A stretch of DNA of 64,000 bases. It comes from Tropicimonas marinistellae (GTDB taxonomy: Bacteria > Pseudomonadota > Alphaproteobacteria > Rhodobacterales > Rhodobacteraceae). The notes beneath the pieces were generated by a model. It was not told the DNA's origin and made no database searches. It saw only the letters and a program-made list of their open reading frames with translations. Shown one piece after another: positions 62,913 to 64,000 of this stretch. The position numbers were made by a program, and so were the translations under genes. The stretch is from positions 1 to 64,000 of the forward strand of contig NZ_LNCI01000015.1 in the NCBI RefSeq assembly GCF_001509585.1, in the 5' to 3' direction. Position 1 is the stretch's first letter, and every line of letters begins with the position of its first letter.

Positions 62913-64000
62913 ATGGAGCTTCTGTCGACCGCCCTTCCCGCGCTGGGCGACGCTTTCGGCTTGATCCTGCACCCGCAGCAATTGGCATTCCTCGTGCTGG
63001 GTGTTCTGTTGGGCTTGTCCGTCGGGGTCTTCCCCGGTCTCGGCGGCATTGCCGGCTTGTCGCTGGTGTTACCGTTCATGTTCGGCATGGAACCCGTCTC
63101 GGGGCTTGCGCTGATGGTCGGGCTGATCGCCGTGATCCCGACATCGGACACGTTTGCCTCCGTTCTCATGGGCATCCCGGGGTCTTCGGCAAGCCAGGCG
63201 ACAGTGCTGGACGGCTTTCCACTGGCAAAGAAGGGCGAGGCGGCACGCGCGCTCTCGGCGGCATTTGTCTCCTCCCTTTTTGGCGGGTTGCTCGGTGCGA
63301 GCGTGCTCACGTTCTTCATTCTGATCGCGCGCCCGCTCGTTCTGGCGTTCGGTCTGCCAGAAATGCTGATGATCACCCTTTTGGGGCTGTCGATGGTGGC
63401 CATTCTGGCGGGACGGATTCCGCTCAAGGGCGTGGCAGCCGCCGGTCTGGGGCTCATGGTGGGAACGATTGGTGAGGCGGGTGCAGGGGGAAGCCTGCGC
63501 ATGGCAACCTATGACATCCCCTACCTGATCGACGGGCTGTCACTGGTGGTCGTGGGCCTTGGCATTTTCGCGGTGCCTGAGATCGTCGCGCTCCTGCGTC
63601 GCGATCAAGCCATCTCCCGTAGCGGCGCGCTCGGCTCAGGTTGGGTTCACGGCATTCGGCACTGGTTGGCAAATATCTTCCTGTCCATTCGCTGTTCGAT
63701 CATCGGTGTGATCGTAGGCGTCATTCCGGGGCTTGGCGGCTCGGTCGTGGACTGGATCGCTTATGGGCACACGGTGCAGTCGGCCAAGGACAAAACCGCC
63801 TTCGGCTCCGGCGACATCCGCGGCGTGATCGGCCCGGAAAGCTCGAACAACGCCAAGGAGGGCGGCGGGCTTGTACCCACGCTGATCTTCGGCATACCCG
63901 GCTCGGGTTCAATGGCGATTTTTCTGGGCGGGCTGGGGCTGGTTGGCTATGACGCCGGGCCACAAATGATCCGAAACGATCTGGATGTGACCTATACGAT
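62913..64000 (+). CDS. tctA: TTT large permease subunit TctA (partial, runs off the edge)
   Basis: An open frame from ATG at 62913 to the window end (362 residues). TctA signatures are present: SVGVFPGLGGIAGLSLVLPF, IPGSSASQATVLDGFPLAKK, and the second GVIPGLGGSVVDWIAYGHTV, PESSNNAKEGGGLVPTLIFG and IPGSGSMAIFLGG. No tctB gene lies between tctC and tctA; it may be downstream beyond the edge or fused. It pairs with the split tctC. Confidence 0.93.
   Translation, partial: MELLSTALPALGDAFGLILHPQQLAFLVLGVLLGLSVGVFPGLGGIAGLSLVLPFMFGMEPVSGLALMVGLIAVIPTSDTFASVLMGIPGSSASQATVLDGFPLAKKGEAARALSAAFVSSLFGGLLGASVLTFFILIARPLVLAFGLPEMLMITLLGLSMVAILAGRIPLKGVAAAGLGLMVGTIGEAGAGGSLRMATYDIPYLIDGLSLVVVGLGIFAVPEIVALLRRDQAISRSGALGSGWVHGIRHWLANIFLSIRCSIIGVIVGVIPGLGGSVVDWIAYGHTVQSAKDKTAFGSGDIRGVIGPESSNNAKEGGGLVPTLIFGIPGSGSMAIFLGGLGLVGYDAGPQMIRNDLDVTYT

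Overview
The window is a GC-rich bacterial chromosome segment that looks like Rhodobacteraceae (Roseobacter-type Alphaproteobacteria). The evidence is the tightly coupled block hisD - UPF0262 - low-molecular-weight phosphatase - infA - maf - RNase E/G - yacG - tRNA-Phe, the block small basic protein - murA - DUF2948, and a 3' element typical of that family. These points are inferred from gene content; no database was searched. Five tRNA genes are present (Phe, Thr, Trp and the initiator fMet, with Thr and fMet on the plus strand and Phe and Trp on the minus), counted here as four distinct loci: Phe, Thr, Trp, fMet. There is no rRNA, CRISPR array, integrase or transposase.

Layout. 1-1.7 kb: decayed accessory DNA on the 3' side of tRNA-Phe (a possible cytochrome c' tail, a broken XRE regulator, two small hypothetical genes). 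1.7-6.8 kb: core housekeeping operon on the minus strand. 7.9-8.8 kb: an isolated RTX/type I-secreted protein. 9.2-11.3 kb: murA operon. 12-13.9 kb: exported DUF3604 protein. 14.4-23.8 kb: a divergent catabolic locus with a GntR regulator and a Gfo/Idh/MocA oxidoreductase on the minus strand, and on the plus strand a full tripartite tricarboxylate transporter (TctC-TctB-TctA), an ABM monooxygenase, a metallo-beta-lactamase-fold hydrolase, a class II aldolase (OtnC-like), an isopropylmalate dehydrogenase-family enzyme and an OtnK kinase. Together they look like uptake and breakdown of a four-carbon acid sugar to dihydroxyacetone phosphate.

23.8-29.4 kb: a sparsely coding, partly AT-rich stretch around an ArgP-type LysR regulator and a divergent fatty-acid desaturase, with four CTAAT/ATTAG dyads, related hairpins and GT- or CA-rich tracts, ending with a DUF1365 gene. 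29.9-39.4 kb: mixed single genes and short operons (ornithine cyclodeaminase, a putative methyltransferase, two alpha/beta hydrolases, CPBP protease, two related alcohol dehydrogenase-like reductases, membrane proteins). 39.7-45 kb: a minus-strand coupled operon (SDR, metallo-beta-lactamase lactonase-like, CrtI-like oxidoreductase, SMR pump) with an AraC regulator upstream.

45.2-57.4 kb: membrane and transport genes. An MFS pump and two DUF2141 proteins sit with a membrane-bound LytTR regulator and an ABC exporter. A 32-bp motif repeated in two promoter regions suggests that LytTR controls both. A TetR regulator with paired operators faces a small DUF1127-like protein, an aminopeptidase-like hydrolase and a second CPBP protease. 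57.6-58.7 kb: a truncated AsnC regulator and non-coding DNA. 58.7-64 kb: a second, unusual TTT locus (AbrB-type permease, gamma-glutamyltransferase, TctC, TctA running off the end). The TctC of this locus carries an in-frame TGA that splits an otherwise intact gene.
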